Part shown: in pieces, positions 1 to 6,741 of the stretch
Layout: the number at the start of each line of letters is the position of its first letter
Numbering within the stretch: position 1 is the stretch's first letter
Source of the DNA: Lachnospiraceae bacterium
GTDB lineage: Bacteria > Bacillota > Clostridia > Lachnospirales > Lachnospiraceae
Assembly (NCBI GenBank): GCA_900752065.1
Contig: CAADTT010000118.1
Coordinates: 1-20,243 of the forward strand
DNA: 20,243 nucleotides
Direction of reading: 5' to 3'
Notes under the pieces: generated by a model
Told to the model about the DNA's origin: nothing
What the model saw: only the letters and a program-made list of their open reading frames with translations
Databases searched by the model: none
Translations under genes and position numbers: made by a program

Positions 1-25
1 GAGCCAGGATCAAACTCTCATAAAA
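1..25 (-). rRNA. rrs: 16S ribosomal RNA, 5' end only (partial)
   Basis: Read on the minus strand, this edge is the conserved 16S 5' segment AGAGTTTGATCCTGGCTC, the classic 27F primer region. Aligning its GAGTTTG to E. coli numbering places nucleotide 1 near position 25; the mature end is estimated, not measured. The rest of the gene runs off the left edge. It lies downstream of two tRNA-Ser genes and has its own strong promoter at 200-228. Confidence 0.93.
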
Positions 26-199
26 AGCGTTTGTAATCCAGTTCAAGACTAACTCTTGGCTAATCTATCCCTTGTTTTACTGTTTTTAGGTCGATGTAGA
101 TTTACATCTGTTGTTCTTTGAATTTCTCTCATTTAAGAACTTTTCAAGGTTGTTTCACTGTTCAGTTTTCAATGTCCATTTCTTTAAGTCAGCTTATAA

Positions 200-228
200 A
201 TGTTATCATGGTTGTCACTTTTTGTCAA
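200..228 (-). promoter_or_regulatory. rRNA operon promoter (sigma-A type)
   Basis: On the minus strand there is a perfect -35 TTGACA (223-228), a 17-base spacer and a -10 TAACAT (200-205). Transcription would start near 193, leaving a leader of about 170 nt before 16S. It lies between tRNA-Ser(GGA) and 16S, so the rRNA can be transcribed independently of the upstream tRNAs. No other gene lies in 26-258; the rest is AT-rich pre-rRNA leader. Confidence 0.75.
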
Positions 229-258
229 CAACTTTTTTCATTTATTTTTCCAACTTAA

Positions 259-348
259 CGGAGAAGGAGGGATTTGAACCCTCGCGCCGCTGTTAACGAC
301 CTACTCCCTTTCCAGGGGAGCCCCTTCGGCCAGCTTGGGTACTTCTCC
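259..348 (-). tRNA. tRNA-Ser (anticodon GGA)
   Basis: The minus strand folds as a class II tRNA with a 7-bp acceptor stem (GGAGAAG/CTTCTCC), an anticodon stem-loop CTCCC-CTGGAAA-GGGAG giving anticodon GGA, a long variable arm and the T-arm GGTTCAAATCC. The discriminator base is G (position 259), as usual for serine. The next bases are TTA, so CCA is not encoded and must be added after 3' trimming. It reads UCC/UCU codons. Confidence 0.95.
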
Positions 349-404
349 AAAACTGCTCTACTTATCATTGCAAAAGCCTATTCATTTTACATCCGCAGAT
401 GTAA

Positions 405-490
405 CGGAGAGGGTGGGATTCGAACCCACGCGCCCTTGCGGACAAACGGTTTTCAAGACCGCCTCGTTATGACCACTTCGATACCTCTCC
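405..490 (-). tRNA. tRNA-Ser (anticodon TGA)
   Basis: This class II tRNA on the minus strand has the acceptor stem GGAGAGG/CCTCTCC, an anticodon loop CTTGAAA giving anticodon TGA, a long variable arm and the T-arm GGTTCGAATCC. The discriminator is G (405). CCA is not encoded (TTA follows). It is 56 bases upstream of tRNA-Ser(GGA) and probably co-transcribed with it from the promoter at 509-537. It reads UCA and other UCN codons. Confidence 0.95.
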
Positions 491-508
491 AACGCAATCA
501 GCAAAAGA

Positions 509-537
509 ATACTATCAATAATATTCGGTTTTGTCAA
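509..537 (-). promoter_or_regulatory. Promoter of the tRNA-Ser pair
   Basis: The minus strand has a perfect -35 TTGACA (532-537), a 17-base spacer and a -10 TAGTAT (509-514). The predicted start near 502 is about 12 bases upstream of the mature tRNA-Ser(TGA) 5' end, which suits a stable-RNA promoter with a very short leader for RNase P to remove. Confidence 0.78.
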
Positions 538-591
538 TACTTTCCCGAAAATTTTTTCAATTTTTTTGGCCATGGGTTCCTGCTTCACCAA

Positions 592-700
592 ATGAGCAAT
601 CTTAGCCCGTAAGGGCAAGAAAGCACGCGACAGCGTGCGGGATTGCGAATGCCGTGTGGAGGGGCTGTGAATAGTAACACCATAGGTCAGAAAACAAAAC
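592..700. other. Branched structured intergenic element after ispD
   Basis: On the plus strand an outer stem GCAATC/GATTGC (596-601 with 641-646) encloses two perfect hairpins: GCCC-GTAA-GGGC (605-616, a GNRA-type loop) and GCACGC-GACA-GCGTGC (623-638). On the minus strand the second hairpin is followed by TTTCTT, so it could also terminate ispD transcription weakly. No credible gene lies here. The arrangement resembles a dispersed palindromic repeat or a small structured RNA; which one cannot be settled from one copy. Confidence 0.5.
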
Positions 701-1408
701 TCATGTCTCTGTCCCCATCCTCTGTGCAAATACATCGGCAATCTCCAGATCTTCCGGTGTGGTGATTTTAATGTTTTCATAAGAGCCTGGCACCAGCCGG
801 CTTTTCTTTCCAGTCATCGCTTCCAGCACCATCGCATCATCTGTCACTGCCGTCTGCCCCTTTTCTATGATCCCGGCATAGGCATCCAGGATCTCTCTGT
901 AGCGGAAAGCCTGAGGGGTCTGTACCATCCATACGTGATCCCTGGGAGGCGTATTGTCTGCAAATCCGTCCCCATTGCTGATCTTGATCGTATCCTTCAC
1001 CGGCATCCCTGCAACACAGGCTTCGTACCTGCATACGCCCTCTCTGACACGCTTCAGGATATCCTGTGTCAAAAAGGGTCTGGCGCCGTCATGGATGTAC
1101 ACATAGTCACAGTCTCCTGCCGCTTTCAACCCCTCGTACACGGAAAGGTAGCGCTCCGCTCCTCCTGCTGTGATTTTCTTCACTTTTGTAATTCCATACT
1201 GCTCCACGATCTCTTCCCTGCAATATCGAATCTCATCTTTTCCTGTTACCAGTATAATCTCATCTATAAAAGGACATTCCTGAAACTGCTTCAGAGAGTA
1301 ATATAGAACCGGAAACCCTTTAATCTGAAGATACTGCTTCTGTACGGCAGAATTCATCCGCTTTCCCTTTCCTGCTGCCAGGACAATCGCTGTATTTTTT
1401 TCTTCCAT
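701..1408 (-). CDS. ispD: 2-C-methyl-D-erythritol 4-phosphate cytidylyltransferase
   Basis: The 235-residue protein catalyses the CTP-dependent third step of the non-mevalonate (MEP) isoprenoid pathway, forming CDP-ME from MEP in the cytoplasm. The N-terminus has the nucleotide-binding signature of the family (IVLAAGKGKRM, residues 9-19), followed by K24, a Y-IHDGARPFL block (about residues 103-112) and the later TDDAMVLE block. Length matches the usual 225-240. The ATG is preceded by AAGGAGGAAAG, a strong ribosome-binding site. It is the last gene of the minus-strand cluster, 84 bases after tsaD, and may be read from the same transcript. The neighbour ispF, often adjacent in bacteria, is not seen here. 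Confidence 0.95.
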   Translation of the reverse strand: MEEKNTAIVLAAGKGKRMNSAVQKQYLQIKGFPVLYYSLKQFQECPFIDEIILVTGKDEIRYCREEIVEQYGITKVKKITAGGAERYLSVYEGLKAAGDCDYVYIHDGARPFLTQDILKRVREGVCRYEACVAGMPVKDTIKISNGDGFADNTPPRDHVWMVQTPQAFRYREILDAYAGIIEKGQTAVTDDAMVLEAMTGKKSRLVPGSYENIKITTPEDLEIADVFAQRMGTET

Positions 1409-1492
1409 CTTTCCTCCTTGCTGTCCGGATGCCTTTCCTGAGCCTGGAAATCCTTCCGGCAGTCGTCTGGTATGTTACATGGCTCTGTGTTT

Positions 1493-2521
1493 CTACCGTT
1501 CTCCAAGCTTCAGGTTCGGCACTGCATTCAAATCCCAGCCGTGTCTCGTTCCCGCCATATATTCATAATATGCCGCCACACCGATCATCGCCGCATTATC
1601 TGTACAGAAAATGGGAGACGGATGATAAAACTTCACATGATTCTCCCGGCATGCCGTTTCCATAGCCGCACGCAGAGAAGAATTTGATGCTACCCCTCCC
1701 GCAATCGCCAGCTTGTCAAACCCAAACTCCTTCACAGCCATCATGGAATGCTCCACCAGTACATCGATCACAGCTTTCTGGAAGGAAGCCGCCACATCTG
1801 CCTCCACGACCGCTTCTCCTTTCATCCTGCATCCATTCAGGTAATTCAGCACGGCTGATTTCAGTCCGCTGAAGCTGAAATCATAGGGAGCATCTGCCAC
1901 ATGTGCCTTCGGAAAGTGAACAGCCTCCGGATTCCCCTCCCTGGACAGCCTGTCGATCTTCGGCCCGCCCGGATATCCCAGTCCGATTGCCCGGGCTACC
2001 TTGTCAAAAGCTTCTCCGGCCGCGTCATCTCTGGTTCTTCCAATGATCTCATAAGTTCCGTAATCTTTCACAACCACCAGATGCGTATGTCCTCCGGAAA
2101 CCACCAGACAGGCAAAGGGCGGCTCCAGATCCGGATTTTCTATATAATTTGCAGAGATATGTCCCTCAATATGATGTACGCCCACCAGCGGCAGTTTTTT
2201 CGCATAGCTGATCGCTTTCGCCTCTGAAACGCCTACCAGAAGCGCCCCCACCAATCCCGGACCGTAGGTGACCCCCACCGCGTCCAGATCATCCAGCGTC
2301 ACCTTCGCCTGTTCAAGTGCCTCCTCAATGACCTGATTGATATTTTCAATGTGCTTCCTGGATGCGATCTCCGGCACCACGCCGCCATAGAGCTTATGAA
2401 GCTCGATCTGAGAAGAAATCACATTTGAGAGCACCTCCCTGCCGTTCCTTACGACGGCCGCCGCCGTCTCGTCGCAGGAGCTTTCAATTCCTAATATTAA
2501 AATATCTTTTTTGTCTTCCAT
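1493..2521 (-). CDS. tsaD: tRNA N6-adenosine threonylcarbamoyltransferase TsaD
   Basis: TsaD transfers the threonylcarbamoyl group onto A37 of tRNAs that read ANN codons, working with TsaB and TsaE, whose genes are upstream here. Family blocks are complete: IESSCDETAAAV, YGGVVPEIASRKHIENI (first metal His), GPGLVGALLVG, HHIEGHISANY, VSGGHTHLV, DDAAGEAFDKVAR, DFSFSGLKSAV, IAGGVASNSSLR and CTDNAAMIGVAAYY. I chose the ATG at 2521 (342 residues) because GGAGG lies 10 bases before it and the length fits the family. A longer reading from a GTG at 2551 would overlap the rnz stop and lacks a good ribosome-binding site. It sits 26 bases after rnz. Confidence 0.96.
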   Translation of the reverse strand: MEDKKDILILGIESSCDETAAAVVRNGREVLSNVISSQIELHKLYGGVVPEIASRKHIENINQVIEEALEQAKVTLDDLDAVGVTYGPGLVGALLVGVSEAKAISYAKKLPLVGVHHIEGHISANYIENPDLEPPFACLVVSGGHTHLVVVKDYGTYEIIGRTRDDAAGEAFDKVARAIGLGYPGGPKIDRLSREGNPEAVHFPKAHVADAPYDFSFSGLKSAVLNYLNGCRMKGEAVVEADVAASFQKAVIDVLVEHSMMAVKEFGFDKLAIAGGVASNSSLRAAMETACRENHVKFYHPSPIFCTDNAAMIGVAAYYEYMAGTRHGWDLNAVPNLKLGER

Positions 2522-2547
2522 GCTTTCCTTTCCTCCAAACGTACCCG

Positions 2548-3456
2548 TCACTCTTCAAATTTAAGCTCCACCGACTTCCCGTCTTTTCCGGGAAATGCAT
2601 TTGGAAAGATGCTTCGTACCTCTGGCATAAATTCCTCCGGGCGCACCAGCGACGGACTGTAATGCGTCAGCCACATTTCCCGTACTTTGGCATCTCTGGC
2701 AAGCTGCGCCGCCTCTTGAAAGGTCATATGCTTATATTCCCTTGCCTTCTGCTCTTTCTCCGGCTCTCCGTACATTCCCTCACAGATAAAAAGATCAGCC
2801 TTCTGTGCGTTCCTTACAATCGATGGAACCGGCCGGGTATCCGTACAATAAGAAAGCTTAATGCCTTTTCTCGGCGCTCCGAGAACCATATCCGGCGTAT
2901 AGGTCTTCCCGTCCATCTCCACCGTCTGTCCTTTTTGCAGAGGGTTCCAGCACTTCAGCGGAATCCCGGCCGCCTGCGCGCGTCCGGCATCAAATTTCCC
3001 CGCCCGGTCAATCTCCACGGTATAACCGTAACAGAGTACATTGTGATTCACCTTATAGGCCCGAATCCGGTACCCATCCATCTCAAAGCTCTGCTCCGCC
3101 CCCTGAATCTCCACGAATTTAAGCGGAAAGGGAAGCTCCGGTGCAATCACGCGCAGGGCATTTACCACCCGTTCCAGTCCCTTCGGTCCGATCAGCGTCA
3201 GCGGTTCCTGCCGCTCCGCATTCCCCATAGTGAGCAAAAGTCCCGGCAGCCCGCTGATATGATCTCCATGATAATGGGTAAAGCAGATCACATCGATCGG
3301 CTTAAAGCTCCACCCCTTCTCCTTAATGGCGATCTGAGTTCCCTCGCCGCAGTCTATCAAAATACTGCTTCCATTATAACGAAGCATCAGAGAGGTGAGC
3401 CACCTGTAAGGCAGCGGCATCATCCCTCCCGTTCCAAGCAAACATACGTCTAACAT
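2548..3456 (-). CDS. rnz: Ribonuclease Z (tRNase Z)
   Basis: This 302-residue metallo-beta-lactamase-fold endonuclease cuts tRNA precursors just after the discriminator base. In Bacillus this is the established route for tRNAs without an encoded CCA, and both tRNAs in this window lack CCA. The zinc motif THYHGDH (about residues 60-66) is intact, as are the later SYCTDTRP segment with its metal Asp, the KHMTFQEAA His motif and the C-terminal LTHYSP His. The length is typical for the bacterial enzyme. The ATG has an AAGGAAAG ribosome-binding site. It lies between the zinc-ribbon gene and tsaD. Confidence 0.95.
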   Translation of the reverse strand: MLDVCLLGTGGMMPLPYRWLTSLMLRYNGSSILIDCGEGTQIAIKEKGWSFKPIDVICFTHYHGDHISGLPGLLLTMGNAERQEPLTLIGPKGLERVVNALRVIAPELPFPLKFVEIQGAEQSFEMDGYRIRAYKVNHNVLCYGYTVEIDRAGKFDAGRAQAAGIPLKCWNPLQKGQTVEMDGKTYTPDMVLGAPRKGIKLSYCTDTRPVPSIVRNAQKADLFICEGMYGEPEKEQKAREYKHMTFQEAAQLARDAKVREMWLTHYSPSLVRPEEFMPEVRSIFPNAFPGKDGKSVELKFEE

Positions 3457-3503
3457 CGTCTCTTTCCTTTTCTATCCATTCTGTCCGTCAGCCTTTTCCG
3501 ATG

Positions 3504-3728
3504 TCAGAGAAGCTCTGTCAGTTCCTCCTTCTCCACCGGAATCGCAAATTCCTGTATCATTCTGTCATAGCAGTCCTCACACAGATCGAAGCTGTGCTTC
3601 TCACCGTCTTTTCCCGAAAAATATCCCCAGGTCTTTTCCACACGGAGAACCCCTTCCCGCTCTATGCCCTGACTGCTCTTTATCTGCTTTTTACATTTGT
3701 TGCAGTAGATCTCATCATGTTTCCGCAT
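3504..3728 (-). CDS. Small zinc-ribbon-like protein, function unknown
   Basis: I do not recognise a named family. The 74-residue product has two CxxC knuckles, CNKC near the start (residues 9-12) and CEDC in the second half, about 40 residues apart, which suggests one bound zinc. The C-terminus is acidic (VEKEELTELL). I chose the ATG at 3728 because GGAGG lies 6 bases upstream; an in-frame start at 3794 would add 22 low-complexity Lys/Glu/Thr residues without a clear ribosome-binding site. It lies 47 bases upstream of rnz in the tRNA-maturation cluster, so a link to RNA metabolism is possible but only inferred. No membrane segment or signal peptide is present. Confidence 0.75.
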   Translation of the reverse strand: MRKHDEIYCNKCKKQIKSSQGIEREGVLRVEKTWGYFSGKDGEKHSFDLCEDCYDRMIQEFAIPVEKEELTELL

Positions 3729-3906
3729 ATGCTTCCTCCCTGTAAACCAGGCAGCTTCCGCCTGTTTTTCCGTTTTGTTTTTCGTTTCCTTCACAGAGTA
3801 ACAGAAAGCATCACTTATGTATAGTGGAAATTGTATGAAAGTCCGGCAATCCTTTCATTTCTGCGGGCAGCGAACCAAGCAGCCGTACTCGTTCCTGAAT
3901 GTTCTC

Positions 3907-4341
3907 TCATCGCTTCCACATGATTACCGCATCCTCCACCGGCTTTTCATAAAAATTTTTCCGGATGCCTGCTGCCTCAAAGCCCAGCTTCTCATACAGA
4001 CGGCGCGCAGGTATATTCCCCAGGCGCACTTCCAGCGTATAGGCGGAAATTCCTCTCTCCCCGCCTCGTTTCATCAGTTCCCGAAGCATCGCTTCCGCGA
4101 TCCCCTGACCCCTGCTTTCTTCTTCTACCGCTACATTCGTAATATCCGCTTCCTCAAAAGACTGGAACATGCCGCAGTATCCGGCGATTTTTCCATCCCG
4201 CACCGCCGCAAGAAAAAGCGTACAGTCCTGTTTCATGGAATCGGCAAACCCCTTCGCCGTCCAGGGTACAGAAAAAACCGCCCTTTCAATCTCTGCCACC
4301 CGCTCCAGATCCTCTGCCTGCATTTCCCGTATTTCTAGCAT
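3907..4341 (-). CDS. rimI: Ribosomal-protein-alanine N-acetyltransferase (RimI family)
   Basis: This GNAT-fold acetyltransferase of 144 residues is of the RimI type, which in E. coli acetylates the N-terminus of ribosomal protein S18. The acetyl-CoA pyrophosphate loop is RGQGIAEAML, followed by the C-terminal LEVRLGNIPARRLYEKLGF block with the conserved Asn and Tyr. The start ATG (4341) overlaps the last 7 bases of tsaB (ATGCTAG), and GGAGAGAG upstream serves as ribosome-binding site; the longer frame up to 4455 is only a shadow of tsaB. TsaB and RimI genes are often adjacent or fused in Firmicutes, which supports the call. The true substrate here is not shown by sequence. Confidence 0.92.
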   Translation of the reverse strand: MLEIREMQAEDLERVAEIERAVFSVPWTAKGFADSMKQDCTLFLAAVRDGKIAGYCGMFQSFEEADITNVAVEEESRGQGIAEAMLRELMKRGGERGISAYTLEVRLGNIPARRLYEKLGFEAAGIRKNFYEKPVEDAVIMWKR

Positions 4342-5042
4342 GTCTTTTCTCTCTCCGCCCGCTCTCTCTCTGCCTGGGACATCCGCAGGTAGTCCGGCCT
4401 GTGATCCCTCGCTGAAACGATACGTCCCTCCGCCAGATACTGAAGCGCCAGACACGCCACCGCAGAGGCCCTCTGTTTATTCAAATGTGCCGGTGCGAAA
4501 CGGTACGGCACCTCTACGTTCTCCTGAAGCGTCTGCCTGTGGACAGGAACACCGTCTCCCAGGAAGATCACCTCCTGCCCCATTTCATTAATCTTCTCTG
4601 TCAGCTCTTTCACGGGAACCGCCATCTGTCCCTCCAGAACTTCCAGCCCGTCCTCCCGGAATCTGTAGATTCCCGTGTACACCTGACCTCTTCTGGCATC
4701 CATCATCGGGCAGACCAGTCTGTCTGTCCCCCACAGATTATAAGCCAGCCCTTCCAGCGTTGGAACTTCCACCAGCGGCTTATCCAGCGCCAGTCCCAGC
4801 CCCTTCGCCGTAGCGGAACCGATGCGCAGCCCCGTAAAGGAACCCGGCCCTGCCGCTACCGCCACCGCATCGATTGAATTTAAATCCAGTTCCGTCATCC
4901 TTGCGATTTCATCCAGCATAGGCAGAAGTGTCTGTGAATGTGTCTTCTTATAATTGACTGTATATTCTGCCAGTGTATTATCATCCTCCACAACTGCCAC
5001 CGTTGCCACCAGACCTGAACTGTCGATTGCCAAAACTTTCAT
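4335..5042 (-). CDS. tsaB: tRNA threonylcarbamoyladenosine biosynthesis protein TsaB
   Basis: TsaB is the non-catalytic partner that dimerises with TsaD in t6A synthesis. The 235-residue product has the ASKHA-type start VLAIDSSG, then the YKKTHSQTLLPML segment, VAAGPGSFTGLRIG and the GLALDKPLVEVPTLEGLA block, all typical of TsaB. It lacks the TsaD metal-binding histidines, as expected. The ATG at 5042 begins the conserved MKVLAID sequence; the upstream in-frame extension to 5096 is basic, non-conserved and overlaps tsaE. The ribosome-binding site is modest (GGAAAG), and translation may be aided by coupling to tsaE, which ends 40 bases upstream. Confidence 0.95.
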   Translation of the reverse strand: MKVLAIDSSGLVATVAVVEDDNTLAEYTVNYKKTHSQTLLPMLDEIARMTELDLNSIDAVAVAAGPGSFTGLRIGSATAKGLGLALDKPLVEVPTLEGLAYNLWGTDRLVCPMMDARRGQVYTGIYRFREDGLEVLEGQMAVPVKELTEKINEMGQEVIFLGDGVPVHRQTLQENVEVPYRFAPAHLNKQRASAVACLALQYLAEGRIVSARDHRPDYLRMSQAERERAEREKTC

Positions 5043-5082
5043 TTTCTTTCCAGCCTTTCTCTGTTTCTGCAGGTTTTTCACC

Positions 5083-5508
5083 TTACCTGCCCTCAATCAT
5101 GATTTTCCGGTAAGCGGGGCCCTTTTCCAGATTCTTCTCGATCCGGATCGAAACAATCTCTTCGGGAAGAATTTCCCCGATCAGGTTCGCCCACTCGATC
5201 AGGCATACGCCTTCTCCGTAAAAATACTCTTCATAGCCGATCTCATCCATCTCCTCAATATCACCGATGCGGTACACATCAAAATGATAAAAGGGAAGCC
5301 TGCCTTCCTCATAAACCTGAACGATCGTAAACGTCGGGCTGCTGATCGGCTCCGTGATACCAAGCCCTGCGGCAAGTCCCTGGGCAAATACCGTCTTTCC
5401 CACGCCCAGATCGCCTGTCAGCGTGTAGATTTCTCCTGGTTTTGCCTGCTCTCCAATGGATTTTCCCAGCTTAAATGTCTCTTCTGCACAAAATGTCTCT
5501 ACAACCAT
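5083..5508 (-). CDS. tsaE: tRNA threonylcarbamoyladenosine biosynthesis ATPase TsaE
   Basis: TsaE is the small P-loop ATPase that drives turnover of the TsaB-TsaD complex. Its Walker A motif GDLGVGKTVFAQG lies near residues 33-45, followed by the conserved SSPTFTIVQVY switch region, YHFDVYRI (a Walker-B-like Asp) and VCLIEWANLI. The length of 141 residues is typical. The start codon lies 4 bases after the stop of the upstream YcxB-like gene, and its ribosome-binding site AAGGGTGA includes that stop codon, so the two are translationally coupled. TsaC/YwlC, which makes the threonylcarbamoyl-adenylate, is not in the window. Confidence 0.96.
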   Translation of the reverse strand: MVVETFCAEETFKLGKSIGEQAKPGEIYTLTGDLGVGKTVFAQGLAAGLGITEPISSPTFTIVQVYEEGRLPFYHFDVYRIGDIEEMDEIGYEEYFYGEGVCLIEWANLIGEILPEEIVSIRIEKNLEKGPAYRKIMIEGR

Positions 5509-5512
5509 TTTC

Positions 5513-6013
5513 TCACCCTTTAATCTTCACCCGTCCTGCATCCATGTGTTCACGGATCATCTTTACCGCTGTTTCATACTGCTCCCCCATGCTTTCTTTC
5601 GGGAGCACGAAAGAGTATCTTTTTCCTGTGTAGGCCAGAAGACTGAGTTTCGTCTCCGTAACCTTCAGCATATCCTCCCAGGCAATCTCCGCCTGTTTGT
5701 CCCCCTGCATGGTGGTAATGCCTGTTTCACTTATAATATAAGTGACAGGCTTTTGAAAGGTCGGGTTCAGCTTCACCTGTTTCGCCGCCTTCATATACAG
5801 GCTCACCGGCTGGTACAAAAGAAACCAGAATCCAAAGAGCAGGTAGACCATGCTCTGCCACTCCGGTACATTTCCCCAGGTCACCGCCATGATCACGAAA
5901 GCGCCGATTCCAAACAGTACGCCCGCAATTCCGGCCATGCTTTTATAGGTGTGGTTCATCAGAAAATTGTACATGATTTTCTGTGTCATTTTAACATCAA
6001 ATTTTACTTTCAT
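5513..6013 (-). CDS. YcxB-like membrane protein
   Basis: This 166-residue protein has two hydrophobic segments around residues 26-47 and 52-72 (AGIAGVLFGIGAFVIMAV and MVYLLFGFWFLLY). A C-terminal domain contains a pattern typical of the YcxB family: ISETGI, IAWEDMLKVTET, then SFVLPKES. The family is membrane-associated and of unknown role. The start ATG has GAAAGGAGAAG upstream. It directly precedes tsaE, with the genes coupled through a shared stop/ribosome-binding site. That tight spacing says they are co-transcribed, not that it functions in t6A synthesis. An alternative description is a PH-like-domain membrane protein. Confidence 0.8.
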   Translation of the reverse strand: MKVKFDVKMTQKIMYNFLMNHTYKSMAGIAGVLFGIGAFVIMAVTWGNVPEWQSMVYLLFGFWFLLYQPVSLYMKAAKQVKLNPTFQKPVTYIISETGITTMQGDKQAEIAWEDMLKVTETKLSLLAYTGKRYSFVLPKESMGEQYETAVKMIREHMDAGRVKIKG

Positions 6014-6017
6014 CCTG

Positions 6018-6633
6018 TCATTCTTCTCCTTTCAGAAATGCAAAAGGCTCTTCGTCCTGAAGAAAATGCATCAGCATATAGGCGCACATGATCGCCACCT
6101 TCTCTTCCTTCAGGATTCTGCGTACTTCCTCCCGGTCCGCCAGTACCACCTCGATATCCTCCGCATCCTCCAGCCACTGGCTGCTGACGGTTCCTTCCGC
6201 ATAGCCGTACACGGTAGCACAGCACTCATCCGTCAAGCCGATGGTGGTAAAATATGGCTTCTCGTACATGGCATCCACCGTGACCGGATGAAGAGTGAGC
6301 CCTGTCTCCTCTTTCATTTCCCGTATAGCTGCCTGCTGGTATGTCTCGCCTTCATCCACCAGCCCTGCCGGAAATTCATAGATATAATCATCAATGCTGT
6401 AGCGGTACTGCCGCACCAGAAGCACCTTGTCTCTTTTTTTCTCCACAGAGACTGTAGATAATCACCCCATCCGGCTTCCAGCTCTTCGTGTAGAGCTGAA
6501 GTTCCTCCGTCGTCTTCGCCCTGGATGCTACAAAGTAATTTACCTTCCCGCCCAGACGGTTTCTGGCATCCAACTGATACATATTCAGATGTCTGTTCTT
6601 TGTCAGTTGATCGATTTTCCTGATCCGGCTCAT
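6018..6633 (-). pseudogene. NUDIX hydrolase (ADP-ribose pyrophosphatase-like), frameshifted
   Basis: Two overlapping minus-strand frames together make one NUDIX protein. The N-terminal part starts at ATG 6633 (GGGAGG 8 bases upstream) and covers the first 67 or so residues (SRIRKIDQ ... IIYSLCGEK). The catalytic part continues from about 6440 in another frame and holds a complete Nudix box, G-x5-E-x7-REMKEETGL. The frames meet at a run of seven A (6434-6440 on the minus strand). Removing one A joins them into a 204-residue protein, the usual size for this group, which cleaves ADP-ribose or related nucleoside diphosphates. A GTG at 6446 could start the catalytic half alone, but that lacks the N-terminal beta strands. 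It may be an inactivated gene, a sequencing error, or rescued by slippage. It is the first gene of the tsa cluster. Confidence 0.72.
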
Positions 6634-6676
6634 GTTCTTCGCCTCCCTGCTTTTTCATTCCAAGCCATTCTAACAC

Positions 6677-6712
6677 AAAAAAACCCGAAAGGAAATGCTT
6701 TCAGGTTTTTTC
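6677..6712 (-). terminator. Intrinsic terminator after ribU
   Basis: The minus strand reads AACCTGAAAG, a 6-base loop, CTTTCGGGTT and then a T-run (10-bp stem with one mismatch). The complementary strand also ends in a T-run, so it may work both ways. It separates the riboswitch-controlled ribU transcript from the NUDIX/tsa cluster. Confidence 0.8.
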
Positions 6713-6741
6713 GGAATTTTCTTTTTTCTATGTCCTGTTTT

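Noticed and set aside
382..780. Minus-strand open frame of 132 codons spanning tRNA-Ser(TGA)
   Set aside because: It reads through a tRNA gene, its promoter and the 3' end of ispD, so it cannot be a real protein gene.
2362..3453. Long plus-strand open frame of 363 codons
   Set aside because: It lies opposite rnz and the start of tsaD, both of which have complete family motifs; the plus-strand product is Arg/Pro/His-rich and has no ribosome-binding site of note.
3748..3770. Hairpin CAGGC/GCCTG followed by TTTTT on the plus strand
   Set aside because: No plus-strand transcript is expected here, and the stem is only 5 bp; it lies in the leader of the zinc-ribbon gene and is probably chance.
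3811..3906. In-frame open stretch of 32 codons after the rimI stop
   Set aside because: Such a length is expected by chance, it has no start signal of its own, and no family resemblance was seen.
6430..6446. Programmed -1 ribosomal frameshift at A AAA AAG in the NUDIX gene
   Set aside because: A slippery heptamer is in phase, but a -1 shift leads into a frame that does not encode the NUDIX catalytic part. Joining the halves needs loss of one base (+1), so a dnaX-like -1 event cannot explain it.
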